A DNA stretch of 64,000 nucleotides from Mycobacterium sp. 1100029.7. GTDB taxonomy: Bacteria > Actinomycetota > Actinomycetes > Mycobacteriales > Mycobacteriaceae. Shown here piece after piece: positions 34,994 through 43,220 of this stretch (positions are counted from its first letter, which is position 1; each line of letters starts with the position of its first letter). The DNA lies in assembly GCF_001665235.1 (NCBI RefSeq), contig NZ_LZSC01000075.1, forward strand, positions 1 to 64,000. Reading direction: 5' to 3'. The notes under the pieces are model-generated. The model did no database searches. It was not told the origin of the DNA and saw nothing but the letters and a program-made list of their open reading frames with translations. Made by a program: the position numbers and the translations under genes.

Positions 34994-35406
34994 CCTCCTT
35001 GCAACCGCAAAAAGGTCCGCTGCCACACGCGAGCAGTCACGTCAGCGTGCCGTTCTGGCAGGGATGTCAATCCGAGGAGCTGCGCTATCAGCGCTGCGAG
35101 GCGTGCGGGCTGGCGAACTTCCCGCCGGTCGAGAACTGCCGCCACTGCCTCTCGGCCGAATTGCAGTGGGCCAACAGCAACGGCACCGGCGAAATCTACA
35201 GCTGGACAGTGGTTTACCGGCCCGTCACTCCGGAGTTCGAGCCGCCCTACGCGCCGGCGATCATCACTCTGGACGAGGGCTACCAGATGCTCAGCAACAT
35301 CGTCGGGATGGCGCCCGAGGACGTGGTGGTCGGCATGCGGGTGCGCGTGCACTTCCACGTCGTCGGTCCGGACTTGACGCTGCCGTATTTCACCGGCGAA
35401 GGGTAG
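34990..35406 (+). CDS. DUF35 OB-fold protein with intact zinc ribbon
   Basis: This 138-residue protein has the complete DUF35 layout: a rubredoxin-like ribbon with C-x2-C (QRCEACGL) and C-x2-C (ENCRHCLS), then an OB-fold (GTGEIYSWTVVYRPVTP; MRVRVHFHVVGPDLTLPYF). The start ATG overlaps the stop of the thiolase-like gene, fixing the start and implying co-translation with its partner. It probably supports acyl-CoA binding by that protein. Contrast the cysteine-free homologue at 24311. Confidence 0.86.
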   Translation: MTSLQPQKGPLPHASSHVSVPFWQGCQSEELRYQRCEACGLANFPPVENCRHCLSAELQWANSNGTGEIYSWTVVYRPVTPEFEPPYAPAIITLDEGYQMLSNIVGMAPEDVVVGMRVRVHFHVVGPDLTLPYFTGEG

Positions 35407-35410
35407 CCGA

Positions 35411-36058
35411 GTGAGTCCCCGGCATACCACCAACGGCCTCCCGGTGACGGCCTACCTCGTGCTCGGTGTGCTGGCGGCCAACGATGAGCAACTGACCGCC
35501 GGTGAAATCAAGATGCGTGCCGAATTGTCGGTCGGCCACTTCTACTGGTCGCCGTCGGTCAGTCACGTGCGACGAGAACTGGCCCGCCTGTTGGAGTGGG
35601 GGATGGTCAACGAGATCGGCGCGCAGTCCGGGAAGCGCGCGATTACCCTGTACGAGACCACCGATTCCGGGCTGGACGCGCTTCGCCGGTGGGTTGCGCA
35701 CTTCCCGGGCGACGAGCAGGTCGTCGTCAAACACCCCGTGATCCTGCGCACCTGGCTCGCCCGGGGCGAGGACCCGGAACGCATCGTCGACACACTGGAC
35801 CGGCACCTCGACGCGACGAGAGCACGACTGGACGAAGCGTTATGGTCTCGGCAGCGCTCCCACGAGCTCGGCATCACCGACGACCCAGATCAGCGCTTCT
35901 CGTTCGCGGTGCTGGACTACGCGATTCGCGGGCTGTACGCGGAGCTCTCCAATATCGCGCAGCTGCGCGACGAGATCGCCGCCGGAACCAGCCGAGATCC
36001 CGTCAAGCGGGTGTCACGGACGAAGGGGCAGATTCGGCGTCGGACGCCAAAGAGCTAG
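35411..36058 (+). CDS. PadR-family transcriptional regulator
   Basis: This 215-residue protein has a PadR winged helix (AYLVLGVLAANDEQLTAGEI, SPSVSHVRRELARLLEWGMV, ITLYETTDSG) and a C-terminal helical dimerisation domain. PadR proteins often respond to phenolic or hydrophobic compounds. It starts at GTG, four bases after the DUF35 gene, so it is the last gene of the 29786-36058 operon and may autoregulate it. Its 3' end overlaps the convergent acyl-CoA ligase gene by 56 bases. Confidence 0.84.
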   Translation: MSPRHTTNGLPVTAYLVLGVLAANDEQLTAGEIKMRAELSVGHFYWSPSVSHVRRELARLLEWGMVNEIGAQSGKRAITLYETTDSGLDALRRWVAHFPGDEQVVVKHPVILRTWLARGEDPERIVDTLDRHLDATRARLDEALWSRQRSHELGITDDPDQRFSFAVLDYAIRGLYAELSNIAQLRDEIAAGTSRDPVKRVSRTKGQIRRRTPKS

Positions 36059-37637
36059 ACCGATAGGCCGTCCCACGGGGATCGCGCACCCAAAGCGTTT
36101 CCCCTGCCCCGATTGCCGTTGCCTGCCTGATCAATTGGCGCTTCAGAACCTTGTGTGTGGCGGTGCTGGGCAGGTCGGTGGCGATCCGGACATATCGGGG
36201 ACGGGCTTTGGGGGACAGGTCGGGCTGCGCGCTCAGGAAGACTTCGAACTCCTCGGGGTCAAGCGTCTGGCCCTCATTCAGCACGACGGCGGCCATCACC
36301 TGGTCTCCGACGTGACCGTCGGGCACGGCGTATACCGCCACCCGGTTGATCGCATTGTGGCGCAGCAGGATTCGCTCGATGGGTGCGGCGGCCATGTTCT
36401 CGCCGTCCACTCGCATCCAGTCGGCGGTACGGCCGGCCAAATAGATCCAGCCGTCGGCGTCGCGGTAAGCGAGGTCACCGGACCAGTACATGCCGTGGTG
36501 CATGCGTTCGGCGTTGGCGGCGGGGTCGTTGTAATACCCGGTGAAGAAGCCCGAACCGGCGGTGTTGACCAGCTCCCCCACCGCTTCGTCGGCGTTGGCG
36601 AGGGCGCCGCTGGCGTCGAAACGCGCCACCGCGCACTCGGTGATGGTCTCGCTGTTGTAGATCGCGATCCCGTCGATGCCCTTGCCGATCGAGCCCTTGG
36701 GCGTGCCTTCTTCACGGATCACGATGACCGCGTTCTCCGTCGAGCCGAAGCCGTCCTCGACCTGGACGCCGAAACGCCGGCCGAACTCTTCGATGTCCTT
36801 GTCGTTAGCCTCGTTACCGAACGCCACCCGCAGGGGGTTGTCCCGGTCGTCGTCGCGCTCGGGCGTGGCCAGGATGTAGGCCAGCGGCTTGCCCACGTAG
36901 TTCATGTACGTCGCGCGGTGGCGGCGGACGTCGTCGAGGAAGTTGGTCGCGGAGAACTTCGCCGGAACGATCGCGGCTCCGGAACAGACCGCGGGGGCCC
37001 AGCCGGCAACGACCGCGTTGGAGTGGAACAGCGGCATGGACACATAGCAGGTGTCCTGCTCGGTCAGGGCGAAACGTTGGACCAAGTTGGTGCCGGCGAA
37101 CATGGCCATCAGGTGCGACACCTGGACGGCCTTGGGGTTGCCGCTCGTACCGGAAGTGAAGATCATCATGAATGCGTCGGTCGCGGCGACATCGCGATAC
37201 GGAACCAATTCTCCTGCGGCATCGACGAATTCGGTCCACTGGCTGCTCGAAGTGTCGAGAATCTCGGTCGGCCCGAGGTCTAACCCGTCCAGCAGCGGCC
37301 GGTGTTCGGCATCGGTAACCACGAATTGACAGTCCGCTCGCCGGATGTCGGCGGCCAGTGCCTCGCCGCGTCGGGTGTTGTTCAGGCCGCACAGCACGTA
37401 GCCGCCCAGCCCCGCTGCCGCCATCTGGTTGAGCATCTCCGGGGTGTTGCCCAGCAGCGCACCCACGTGCATCGGACGCTGCGGATCCGCCGCATCGATC
37501 AGGGCGGCGGCCCGCTCCGCGGCCTGCCGCAGGTGTTCGGTCCAACTCCATTGCAGATCATGGTGTTTCACGGCGATGTTCGGATCAGACAGGCGCTTGC
37601 GCAGAAACGCCTGCATCGTGTCATCGGCCATTGACAT
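36003..37637 (-). CDS. Acyl-CoA synthetase (FadD-type)
   Basis: This 544-residue AMP-forming ligase activates a carboxylic acid to its CoA thioester. It has the P-loop-like motif FTSGTSGNPKAV, the adenine-binding DGFGSTENA, the hinge YWSGDLAYRDADGWIYLAGR and a C-terminal lysine region (STATHKVLKRQL). It resembles the FadD1/FadD17 branch of mycobacteria, but which one is not decided. An operator nearly identical to that of the acyl-CoA dehydrogenase operon ends or begins 29 bases before the start, so the two units are probably co-regulated. Confidence 0.86.
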   Translation of the reverse strand: MSMADDTMQAFLRKRLSDPNIAVKHHDLQWSWTEHLRQAAERAAALIDAADPQRPMHVGALLGNTPEMLNQMAAAGLGGYVLCGLNNTRRGEALAADIRRADCQFVVTDAEHRPLLDGLDLGPTEILDTSSSQWTEFVDAAGELVPYRDVAATDAFMMIFTSGTSGNPKAVQVSHLMAMFAGTNLVQRFALTEQDTCYVSMPLFHSNAVVAGWAPAVCSGAAIVPAKFSATNFLDDVRRHRATYMNYVGKPLAYILATPERDDDRDNPLRVAFGNEANDKDIEEFGRRFGVQVEDGFGSTENAVIVIREEGTPKGSIGKGIDGIAIYNSETITECAVARFDASGALANADEAVGELVNTAGSGFFTGYYNDPAANAERMHHGMYWSGDLAYRDADGWIYLAGRTADWMRVDGENMAAAPIERILLRHNAINRVAVYAVPDGHVGDQVMAAVVLNEGQTLDPEEFEVFLSAQPDLSPKARPRYVRIATDLPSTATHKVLKRQLIRQATAIGAGETLWVRDPRGTAYRSSSLASDAESAPSSVTPA

Positions 37638-37665
37638 CCACCTTCACTCTGCCCACCCTTAGCGA

Positions 37666-37683
37666 GACGAGACGGTCCGTCTT
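37666..37683. promoter_or_regulatory. TetR operator-like site before the acyl-CoA ligase gene
   Basis: The 18 bases GACGAGACGGTCCGTCTT match the site at 20770-20787 at 17 of 18 positions. They include the perfect palindrome AGACGGTCCGTCT (37670-37682). The site is 29 bases upstream of the ligase start, a position suited to repression. Confidence 0.78.
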
Positions 37684-37770
37684 ATCTTAGCGGGTGGGGC
37701 CGCCGGCTAACGCGCGCTGCACCCAAGCTCGGCGACACCACCAGGCAGACGACCTACCCTCGGTGATGCG

Positions 37771-38541
37771 CTATCCGCCCACCATCATCAGGCCACCGTC
37801 GATGGCCAGCAGTTGCCCGGTGATGAAGCCTGAACCCGGTCCGGACAGGAAGACCAGCATCGGGCCGACATCGCGTGCCGGTTCGCCCAGTGTTCCGCCG
37901 AGCGGGATCATCATCTTCATCTGCTGGTCGATGAGCGCACCCGCCTCCGGGCCGAGGAACTCGCGCAGCCGATCTGCCCCTGGCGTCTGCACCGCCGGGG
38001 CCAGCGCGTTGACGGTGATGTCGTCGGCCGCCCAGGCCTTGGCCGCCGACCGTGTCCACGCCTGCACGGCGCCCTTCGTTGCGGCATAGACGGCCGAAAT
38101 CGGGCTGCCCATAACCGCTTCGGAGGATCCGAAGTTGATGATGCGGCCGCCCTTGGGGTCTTGATCCTTCATCACGGCATATGCCGCCTGATTGGTCAGG
38201 ATGGTTGCCTTGATGTTGGTGTCGAGCAGGAATGAAATGTCGTCGGCGGCGATGTAGCCGGGTATCCCGGCTTGCCACAGTCCGGCGGCGTTGACCAAGA
38301 CGTCGAGCCCGCCGAGCTGTCCGGCGGCTTGTCGCACCATCGCCGTGACGGCATCGGCATCGCGGACGTCGCACTGAATCCAGCCGGCCGCAAGGTCATC
38401 CGGGGGCGCAGTGTTGTGATACGTGGCGGCGACGTTCGCTCCCGCGGCGGTGAGCACCGCGACGGCGGCCGCGCCGATTCCGGTTGCACCACCGGTCACC
38501 AGAATTCGTCGGCCTTCGAGCGCCTGCGTCACGTCTGACAT
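37771..38541 (-). CDS. Short-chain dehydrogenase/reductase
   Basis: This 256-residue SDR has the cofactor motif TGGATGIG (about 17-24), the NAAG-like VNAAGL, and the catalytic Ser and Tyr-x3-Lys (SSEAVMG; YAATKGA). The C-terminus (TGQLLAIDGGLMMVGG) is typical of classical SDRs. It lies between the acyl-CoA ligase and an alpha/beta hydrolase on the same strand. It probably oxidises a hydroxyacyl or hydroxy-ring intermediate of the same pathway. Confidence 0.85.
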   Translation of the reverse strand: MSDVTQALEGRRILVTGGATGIGAAAVAVLTAAGANVAATYHNTAPPDDLAAGWIQCDVRDADAVTAMVRQAAGQLGGLDVLVNAAGLWQAGIPGYIAADDISFLLDTNIKATILTNQAAYAVMKDQDPKGGRIINFGSSEAVMGSPISAVYAATKGAVQAWTRSAAKAWAADDITVNALAPAVQTPGADRLREFLGPEAGALIDQQMKMMIPLGGTLGEPARDVGPMLVFLSGPGSGFITGQLLAIDGGLMMVGG

Positions 38542-38591
38542 GGCCGGAACGCTATACGGCCAGCGCAGCCGTCACGACACCGCCCGCAGAT

Positions 38592-39422
38592 CTAAGCGCG
38601 CACCGCGATTGTCGACAACAGATCGGCAAGCGCGTCCGGCCGGTCCACCATCGAAAACGTCCGGGCGCCGTCGATGACTTCCAGACGGGCGTTGGGGATG
38701 ATGGCAGCCAATTTTTCGCCGTCCGCGACTTCGAAGAACGTGTCGTCGCCGGACCATGCGACCAGCGTGGGTCTGTCGAATTCATGCAACCGGGCGGCGA
38801 CGCCGGTGGTCACCTCGGTGCGCAGCGAGAGGGAAAATTGGCGGAGGTCTTCGACGATTGCGGGATCGGACAGCCCTGGGCGCACCCACATCTCGGTGAG
38901 GTCCTCGATGTTGCGATGCGCGAGACCGTCATAGGCGCGCTTGCGCGCGGCCGGCAACCGCATCGCCTGCGCCACCGCCCGGAAGGCCGCCTTGGACTTC
39001 GCGGCAAGGATGATCGGCTTGAGGACCGGTGGCGGGAAGTGTTCGAACGCATCGCAACTCGTCAGCACCAGCGCACCGATTCGTTCCGGGTGGTGCACCG
39101 CGACCAGCTGGGTGACCACACCTCCGGTGTCGTTGCCGACCAACACCACGTCGTCGAGATCCAGTGCGGCAAGCACGTCGGCGACGATGCGCGCGACCCC
39201 GTTGATGGTCCGATCGGCGCCCGGGCGCAACGGCTGCGGGTGCGCGCCCAGCGGCCAGGTGGGTGCGATGCAACGCAGGCCACGGTCGGCGAGTCGCTCG
39301 CTGACCTGCCGCCACAGTTGCCCACCCATCATGTAGCCGTGCACAAACACGACCGGCCTGCCGGTCGCGGGTCCGGTTGCTTCGTAATGGATGGTTCCGG
39401 CACTAATGTCGATCGTCGACAT
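38592..39422 (-). CDS. Alpha/beta hydrolase with Asp nucleophile and no clear catalytic His
   Basis: This 276-residue alpha/beta hydrolase has the oxyanion-region VFVHGYMMGG and a nucleophile elbow GNDTGG with Asp98, as in haloalkane dehalogenases and epoxide hydrolases rather than esterases. The acid-region strand is LVAWSGDDTFF. The C-terminal histidine, expected in a GHF-type motif, appears replaced: the aligned stretch reads GARTFSMVDRPD with Thr255 at that place. It may therefore be altered in activity. It is divergent from a TetR gene across an operator-like repeat and leads the hydrolase-SDR-ligase run. Confidence 0.78.
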   Translation of the reverse strand: MSTIDISAGTIHYEATGPATGRPVVFVHGYMMGGQLWRQVSERLADRGLRCIAPTWPLGAHPQPLRPGADRTINGVARIVADVLAALDLDDVVLVGNDTGGVVTQLVAVHHPERIGALVLTSCDAFEHFPPPVLKPIILAAKSKAAFRAVAQAMRLPAARKRAYDGLAHRNIEDLTEMWVRPGLSDPAIVEDLRQFSLSLRTEVTTGVAARLHEFDRPTLVAWSGDDTFFEVADGEKLAAIIPNARLEVIDGARTFSMVDRPDALADLLSTIAVRA

Positions 39423-39449
39423 AACGGGCTCCTACTACGAGAGGTGTAT

Positions 39450-39474
39450 TTACAAACAGGCTGTCTGTTCGTAA
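39450..39474. promoter_or_regulatory. TetR operator-like inverted repeat, hydrolase/TetR divergent region
   Basis: TTACAAACAG (39450-39459) and CTGTTCGTAA (39465-39474) form 10-base arms with one mismatch around a 5-base spacer. The site lies between the divergent alpha/beta hydrolase and TetR genes, 16 bases before the TetR start. Confidence 0.72.
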
Positions 39475-39490
39475 GTTACCAACAGGTTGT

Positions 39491-40096
39491 ATGGAAAGCA
39501 AGAGACGGACTCAAGAAGAGCGCTCCGCGGCGACCCGTGACGCGCTGATCTCGGCCGCCCGTCGCCTGTGGGGCGAACGCGGCTACGTCGAGGTGGGAAC
39601 GCCCGAGATCGCCACCGCCGCGGGAGTCACCCGTGGCGCGATGTATCACCAATTCGCCGACAAGGCCGCACTGTTCAGAGAGGTCGTCGAGGTCGTCGAG
39701 CAAGATGTGATGTCGCGGATGGCCGTCGTGGTCGCCGAGTCGGGTGCCTCGACCCCGGCCGATGCGATCCGGGCGGCCGTGGATGCGTGGCTCGAGGTCT
39801 CCGCCGATCCCGAGGTTCGACAGCTGATTCTGCTGGACGCCCCCAGCGTGCTGGGTTGGGCGGGATTCCGCGACGTCGCTCAGCGATACAGCCTCGGGAT
39901 GACCGAACAGATGCTCAGCGAGGCGATCAAGGCGGGCCAGCTGGCCCGGCAACCCGTGCGACCGCTGGCGCACGTGCTGATTGGCGCCCTCGACGAGGCG
40001 GCGATGGCGATCGCCACCTCCGACGACCCCAAGCGCGCCCGCCGCGAGACCCGCCAGGTGCTGCAGCGGCTGGTCGACGGGATGCTCGCCATCTAG
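39491..40096 (+). CDS. TetR-family regulator
   Basis: This 201-residue TetR protein has the HTH VGTPEIATAAGVTRGAMYHQF followed by ADKAALF. The ligand domain (LLDAPSVLGWAGFRDV) resembles a common mycobacterial TetR subgroup in which that phrase is conserved. It is divergent from the alpha/beta hydrolase and probably controls it through the site at 39450-39474. Its stop overlaps that of a second, convergent TetR gene by four bases. Confidence 0.86.
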   Translation: MESKRRTQEERSAATRDALISAARRLWGERGYVEVGTPEIATAAGVTRGAMYHQFADKAALFREVVEVVEQDVMSRMAVVVAESGASTPADAIRAAVDAWLEVSADPEVRQLILLDAPSVLGWAGFRDVAQRYSLGMTEQMLSEAIKAGQLARQPVRPLAHVLIGALDEAAMAIATSDDPKRARRETRQVLQRLVDGMLAI

Positions 40097-40728
40097 CCGG
40101 CGCCACGAACCGCAGCGACTCCGGCGATCACCCCCTGAATCAGTCGGTCGAGGTGTTCGGCGCTGTCGACAACCGGTTGGCCCGCAACGAAAGTCATCAT
40201 CACGCCGTTGATGAACGTCAGGGTGGCCAGTGCCTGATCCTCGATCAGTTCTGGATCCGGCGCGCTGTCCGAAGAGTGCCATTGCGTAACCACCTCGCGG
40301 GCGAGGGTGTAGAGCCGCTCGGAGGACTCGTCGAGTCTTGTCGCTAATTCGGAGTCGCGGCTGGCCAGCAGCATCAGCTCATAGCGCGCCCTGGCGCGGG
40401 TCAACCAGGGCTCGCTGTTCACGTACATGACAATTCTGGCTAGACCGGCGGTGCCGGTGAATTGCGCCGACGGGGACCCGGCGAGTTCGGTCATCAACGA
40501 GAAGTCCGCGACGTCGAGTTCGGTGAGACGCGCGGCGACCGCCTGCAGGAGCGCGTGGCGGGTGCGGAAGTAGAACGAGGTGCTGCCCGCCGGGACATTC
40601 GCCTGGTCGTCGACCTTCGGATGGCTCAGGCCATGGACGCCGTTGTTGCCCAGCAGTTCGATCGCGGCGTCGGTGAGCTGCCGACGCCGCTCGGGTGCGT
40701 TGTGCTTCCTGCGTGCACTGGTCGCCAT
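40093..40728 (-). CDS. TetR-family regulator, probably co-transcribed with a lipase
   Basis: This 211-residue TetR protein has an HTH that includes NNGVHGLSHPKVDDQANVPA and STSFYFRTRHAL. It lies 24 bases downstream of the secreted lipase gene on the same strand, so the two form an operon. A 22-bp perfect palindrome at 42082-42103 before the lipase is the probable operator, giving a self-regulated lipase-repressor unit. Confidence 0.83.
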   Translation of the reverse strand: MATSARRKHNAPERRRQLTDAAIELLGNNGVHGLSHPKVDDQANVPAGSTSFYFRTRHALLQAVAARLTELDVADFSLMTELAGSPSAQFTGTAGLARIVMYVNSEPWLTRARARYELMLLASRDSELATRLDESSERLYTLAREVVTQWHSSDSAPDPELIEDQALATLTFINGVMMTFVAGQPVVDSAEHLDRLIQGVIAGVAAVRGAG

Positions 40729-40752
40729 GGCGACCTCAATGGTAGGAGCGAA

Positions 40753-42042
40753 TCAGAACTGGCCGCAGTTAGGCGCGGTCGGCTCGCCGTTGAATCGTCC
40801 GGCGATCCATTGCATTGCCGGTTCGCCATCGACAAGCATCGGCAGCGCGTGGTTGATGACCAGTTTGTTCAAAAACGGCGGTTCCTCGTTGGTGTGAAGT
40901 TCCACATCGGCGCCTTGCGCACACCAATCGTTGGCAAGTTGTACGACAGGCCCGTGAGGCACCAGCGGGTCATAGCGGTTGCTGTTCAGCAGCACCGGCG
41001 TGGTGGGTTTGAAGCGGCCGAGCCGCTGTTCTTCGAATAGGGTGTTGAACGGCTCCGCGTTGACCAGCTGGTTGATGTCCTCGGTGAAATACGGTTGCAG
41101 ATGGCGAAACATGAAGTCCAGCACCGTTTGACCGACACACTGGCGCGACGCCGATTCCAGCATCGCCAGGCCGCGGGGCGTCATCTTGGAGCGAATGACG
41201 TCGGCGAACTCCGGATACTCGGCCATCACCCCGTTGAGGGCGTAACCGACGACACCGACCAGGGCACTGCCGTCGGCATAGGGCAGCAGCTCCTTCAGGT
41301 TCGCCGGTGGCGCACCGGCGTAGGTGCCGACGATGTGCAGCTCCGGGGCGTAGGACGGGGCGAGTTCGGCCGCCGACGCCGTCGCGCCGCCGCCTTGCGA
41401 GTAGCCCCAAAGTGCCACCGGCCCATGCGGATCCAATGAAGTATCGGGCAGTCGCAGGGCAGCGCGAGCCGCATCGAGTACCGCCTGGCCCTCGGCGACG
41501 CGACCGACGTAGGTGTGCATCGACGCGGTTCCCAAACCCTCGTAGTCGGTCATCACGATGGCAAAGCCGCGGGCGACCATGGTGGCGACGAACAGTTCCT
41601 CGTAGTTGAACATGATGTCCCAGCCGCCCGAATAATGAATGCCCTGGTTGAACATTCGCGATGGCGCGCACTGATTGCCCTGGCCCTGAGTGCCGGGTGC
41701 GTAGCTGATCAGCGGGCGCGGCCCCTTGCCTGGCCACGCGTTGTAGGGCTCGAAGTAAGTTCCGGTGACGGCGATCGGCCGGCCACGAGTGTCCGTGCTG
41801 CGGTACATGATTCGGGTGCCGGTGGCCATGATCGCGCCCAGCTGCCCCGACGGCTCCAGCACCAGACGTGATGGCTCGGTACGGACCACGTCACCCGGCC
41901 GGCCCGGTGGCAGCGGATCCGGCGCGGCGTAGAACTCCGCGTATTGCGGCTCGTCGCCACCATCGGCATGCGCTCTCCCGACGCCGAGCAGTGCCGATCC
42001 GGCCACCAACAGAATTGCGAAGAGTCCCCCGAATCGGCGCAT
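40753..42042 (-). CDS. Secreted lipase (LIP family)
   Basis: This 429-residue secretory lipase has an N-terminal Sec signal peptide (hydrophobic 6-20, cleavage probably after AHA near residue 26). The nucleophile elbow is GYSQGGG with Ser215. Family features include YAPGTQGQGNQCAPS and MTDYEGLG. The acid and histidine lie in NRYDPLVPHGPV and FLNKLVINHALP. It probably hydrolyses host or own acylglycerols or esters outside the membrane. It is co-transcribed with a TetR gene and preceded by a long palindrome. Confidence 0.87.
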   Translation of the reverse strand: MRRFGGLFAILLVAGSALLGVGRAHADGGDEPQYAEFYAAPDPLPPGRPGDVVRTEPSRLVLEPSGQLGAIMATGTRIMYRSTDTRGRPIAVTGTYFEPYNAWPGKGPRPLISYAPGTQGQGNQCAPSRMFNQGIHYSGGWDIMFNYEELFVATMVARGFAIVMTDYEGLGTASMHTYVGRVAEGQAVLDAARAALRLPDTSLDPHGPVALWGYSQGGGATASAAELAPSYAPELHIVGTYAGAPPANLKELLPYADGSALVGVVGYALNGVMAEYPEFADVIRSKMTPRGLAMLESASRQCVGQTVLDFMFRHLQPYFTEDINQLVNAEPFNTLFEEQRLGRFKPTTPVLLNSNRYDPLVPHGPVVQLANDWCAQGADVELHTNEEPPFLNKLVINHALPMLVDGEPAMQWIAGRFNGEPTAPNCGQF

Positions 42043-42081
42043 TACGAAAAGGTAACAATGCCGGTGCGTCCGCGGAAGAGA

Positions 42082-42103
42082 AATCTCTAAAATTTTAGAG
42101 ATT
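42082..42103. promoter_or_regulatory. 22-bp perfect palindrome before the lipase gene
   Basis: AATCTCTAAAA (42082-42092) is followed at once by its exact reverse complement TTTTAGAGATT (42093-42103). The site is 40 bases upstream of the lipase start and strikingly AT-rich for this genome. It is a candidate operator for the TetR protein coded downstream of the lipase. Confidence 0.75.
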
Positions 42104-42189
42104 GCCTGCTTCGGCGTACGACGGGGCGCCGAGAGCTGCCGGACCGTGAGTGCGGCGCCGGCGAAACCTGGTAACGAATGATGTTGCCG

Positions 42190-43014
42190 TTAAGGCGTTC
42201 TGAGGAATACGTCGTTGAGCGTGACGGTACGCAGATTCCGCTCGCGAATCGTGTCGACGAGTTGGGGATAAACATGGGTGACGGGCAAGTGGTTGAGATG
42301 GCCGATCACGATGTTTTGTGGGGTGAAGTACTCGTCGATCATCTTGAGGATGTATTCCTCGGTGATCAGCGTGGAGTCGGACAGCGAACCTGACCACAGG
42401 GTCGGAACCGTGTAGCCGAGTTCGTCGGCCACCGCGTCGACAGCGGCATTGTGCTTGCCGTAGGGCGGGCGGTAGTACGGCTTCGCGCCGACGCCGTAGG
42501 TCTTCTTCAGAAACTCGTCGTTGCGCTTGAGCTCTTCTTCGACCTTGCTCTGCGGGACCGAGGTCAGGTCCGGGTGCGACCAGGTGTGGTTGCCGAGCTG
42601 AATCTGCCCGGATTCCACCAACGGTCGCAACAGATCAAGGTTTTCGGTCCACGAGTTGTAGATGCCGTTGACGAAAAACGTCATCCTCGCGCCGGTGTCC
42701 TTGGCGAGCTGCGTGTAGGCGCGGACGACGTCGCTGTTCACCCCGTCGTCGAGCGTCAGCGCGAGCAGGTCGCCGTCGCCGGGGATCTTCATCAGCGCGC
42801 CGCCACCGGGAAGTGGGATGCGGGCCGAGAGCGGCGGCGGCGGTAAGAGTCCGGCGGCCGACGGGGCTGGCGGGCCGGAGGTCGCGGCCGAATCCAGGGG
42901 CACTTGTGCGAACGTCCGCGGCTGCGGATCGACGATCAGTCGTGCCGTACCGACGCCGGCGACCGTGGCCGCGGCCAGCGACCCCAGGAACCGGCGGCGC
43001 TTCATTTCCTCCAT
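42190..43014 (-). CDS. Exported polysaccharide deacetylase (NodB family)
   Basis: This 274-residue carbohydrate esterase 4 protein has a Tat-type signal (KRRRFLGSLAAATVAGVG). A proline-rich linker (about 48-70) precedes the NodB domain. Catalytic motifs are TLDDG (Asp89, Asp90), NHTWSHPD (His143 and His147 as metal ligands) and RPPYG near 188. It probably removes N-acetyl groups from peptidoglycan or another wall sugar polymer. ATG 43014 is preferred over a second ATG three codons on, because the GGAGG between them is too close to the second. Confidence 0.86.
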   Translation of the reverse strand: MEEMKRRRFLGSLAAATVAGVGTARLIVDPQPRTFAQVPLDSAATSGPPAPSAAGLLPPPPLSARIPLPGGGALMKIPGDGDLLALTLDDGVNSDVVRAYTQLAKDTGARMTFFVNGIYNSWTENLDLLRPLVESGQIQLGNHTWSHPDLTSVPQSKVEEELKRNDEFLKKTYGVGAKPYYRPPYGKHNAAVDAVADELGYTVPTLWSGSLSDSTLITEEYILKMIDEYFTPQNIVIGHLNHLPVTHVYPQLVDTIRERNLRTVTLNDVFLRTP

Positions 43015-43220
43015 GGCGCGACTCCGTTTGCGGTGCGATGGCCATCAGGCGCGCCCATGGACAAGCCGCCTACCTCGCCAAACTTCGCATCCACAGCAGC
43101 GAACCGTACCATCAGCGGCCCCAATATGCCGGTTGCGTTACGGGAGGGTCAGCTGTGAATTCTTGACAAATACCGTGCGGAGCTGGATAAGTCACGACGC
43201 GGTCACGACGCGCTATCGAA

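Noticed and set aside
43164-43200. Sigma-70-like promoter TTGACA with GATAAG on the plus strand
   Set aside because: It points into the 3' end of an opposite-strand gene, has no plus-strand gene to serve and is probably chance.
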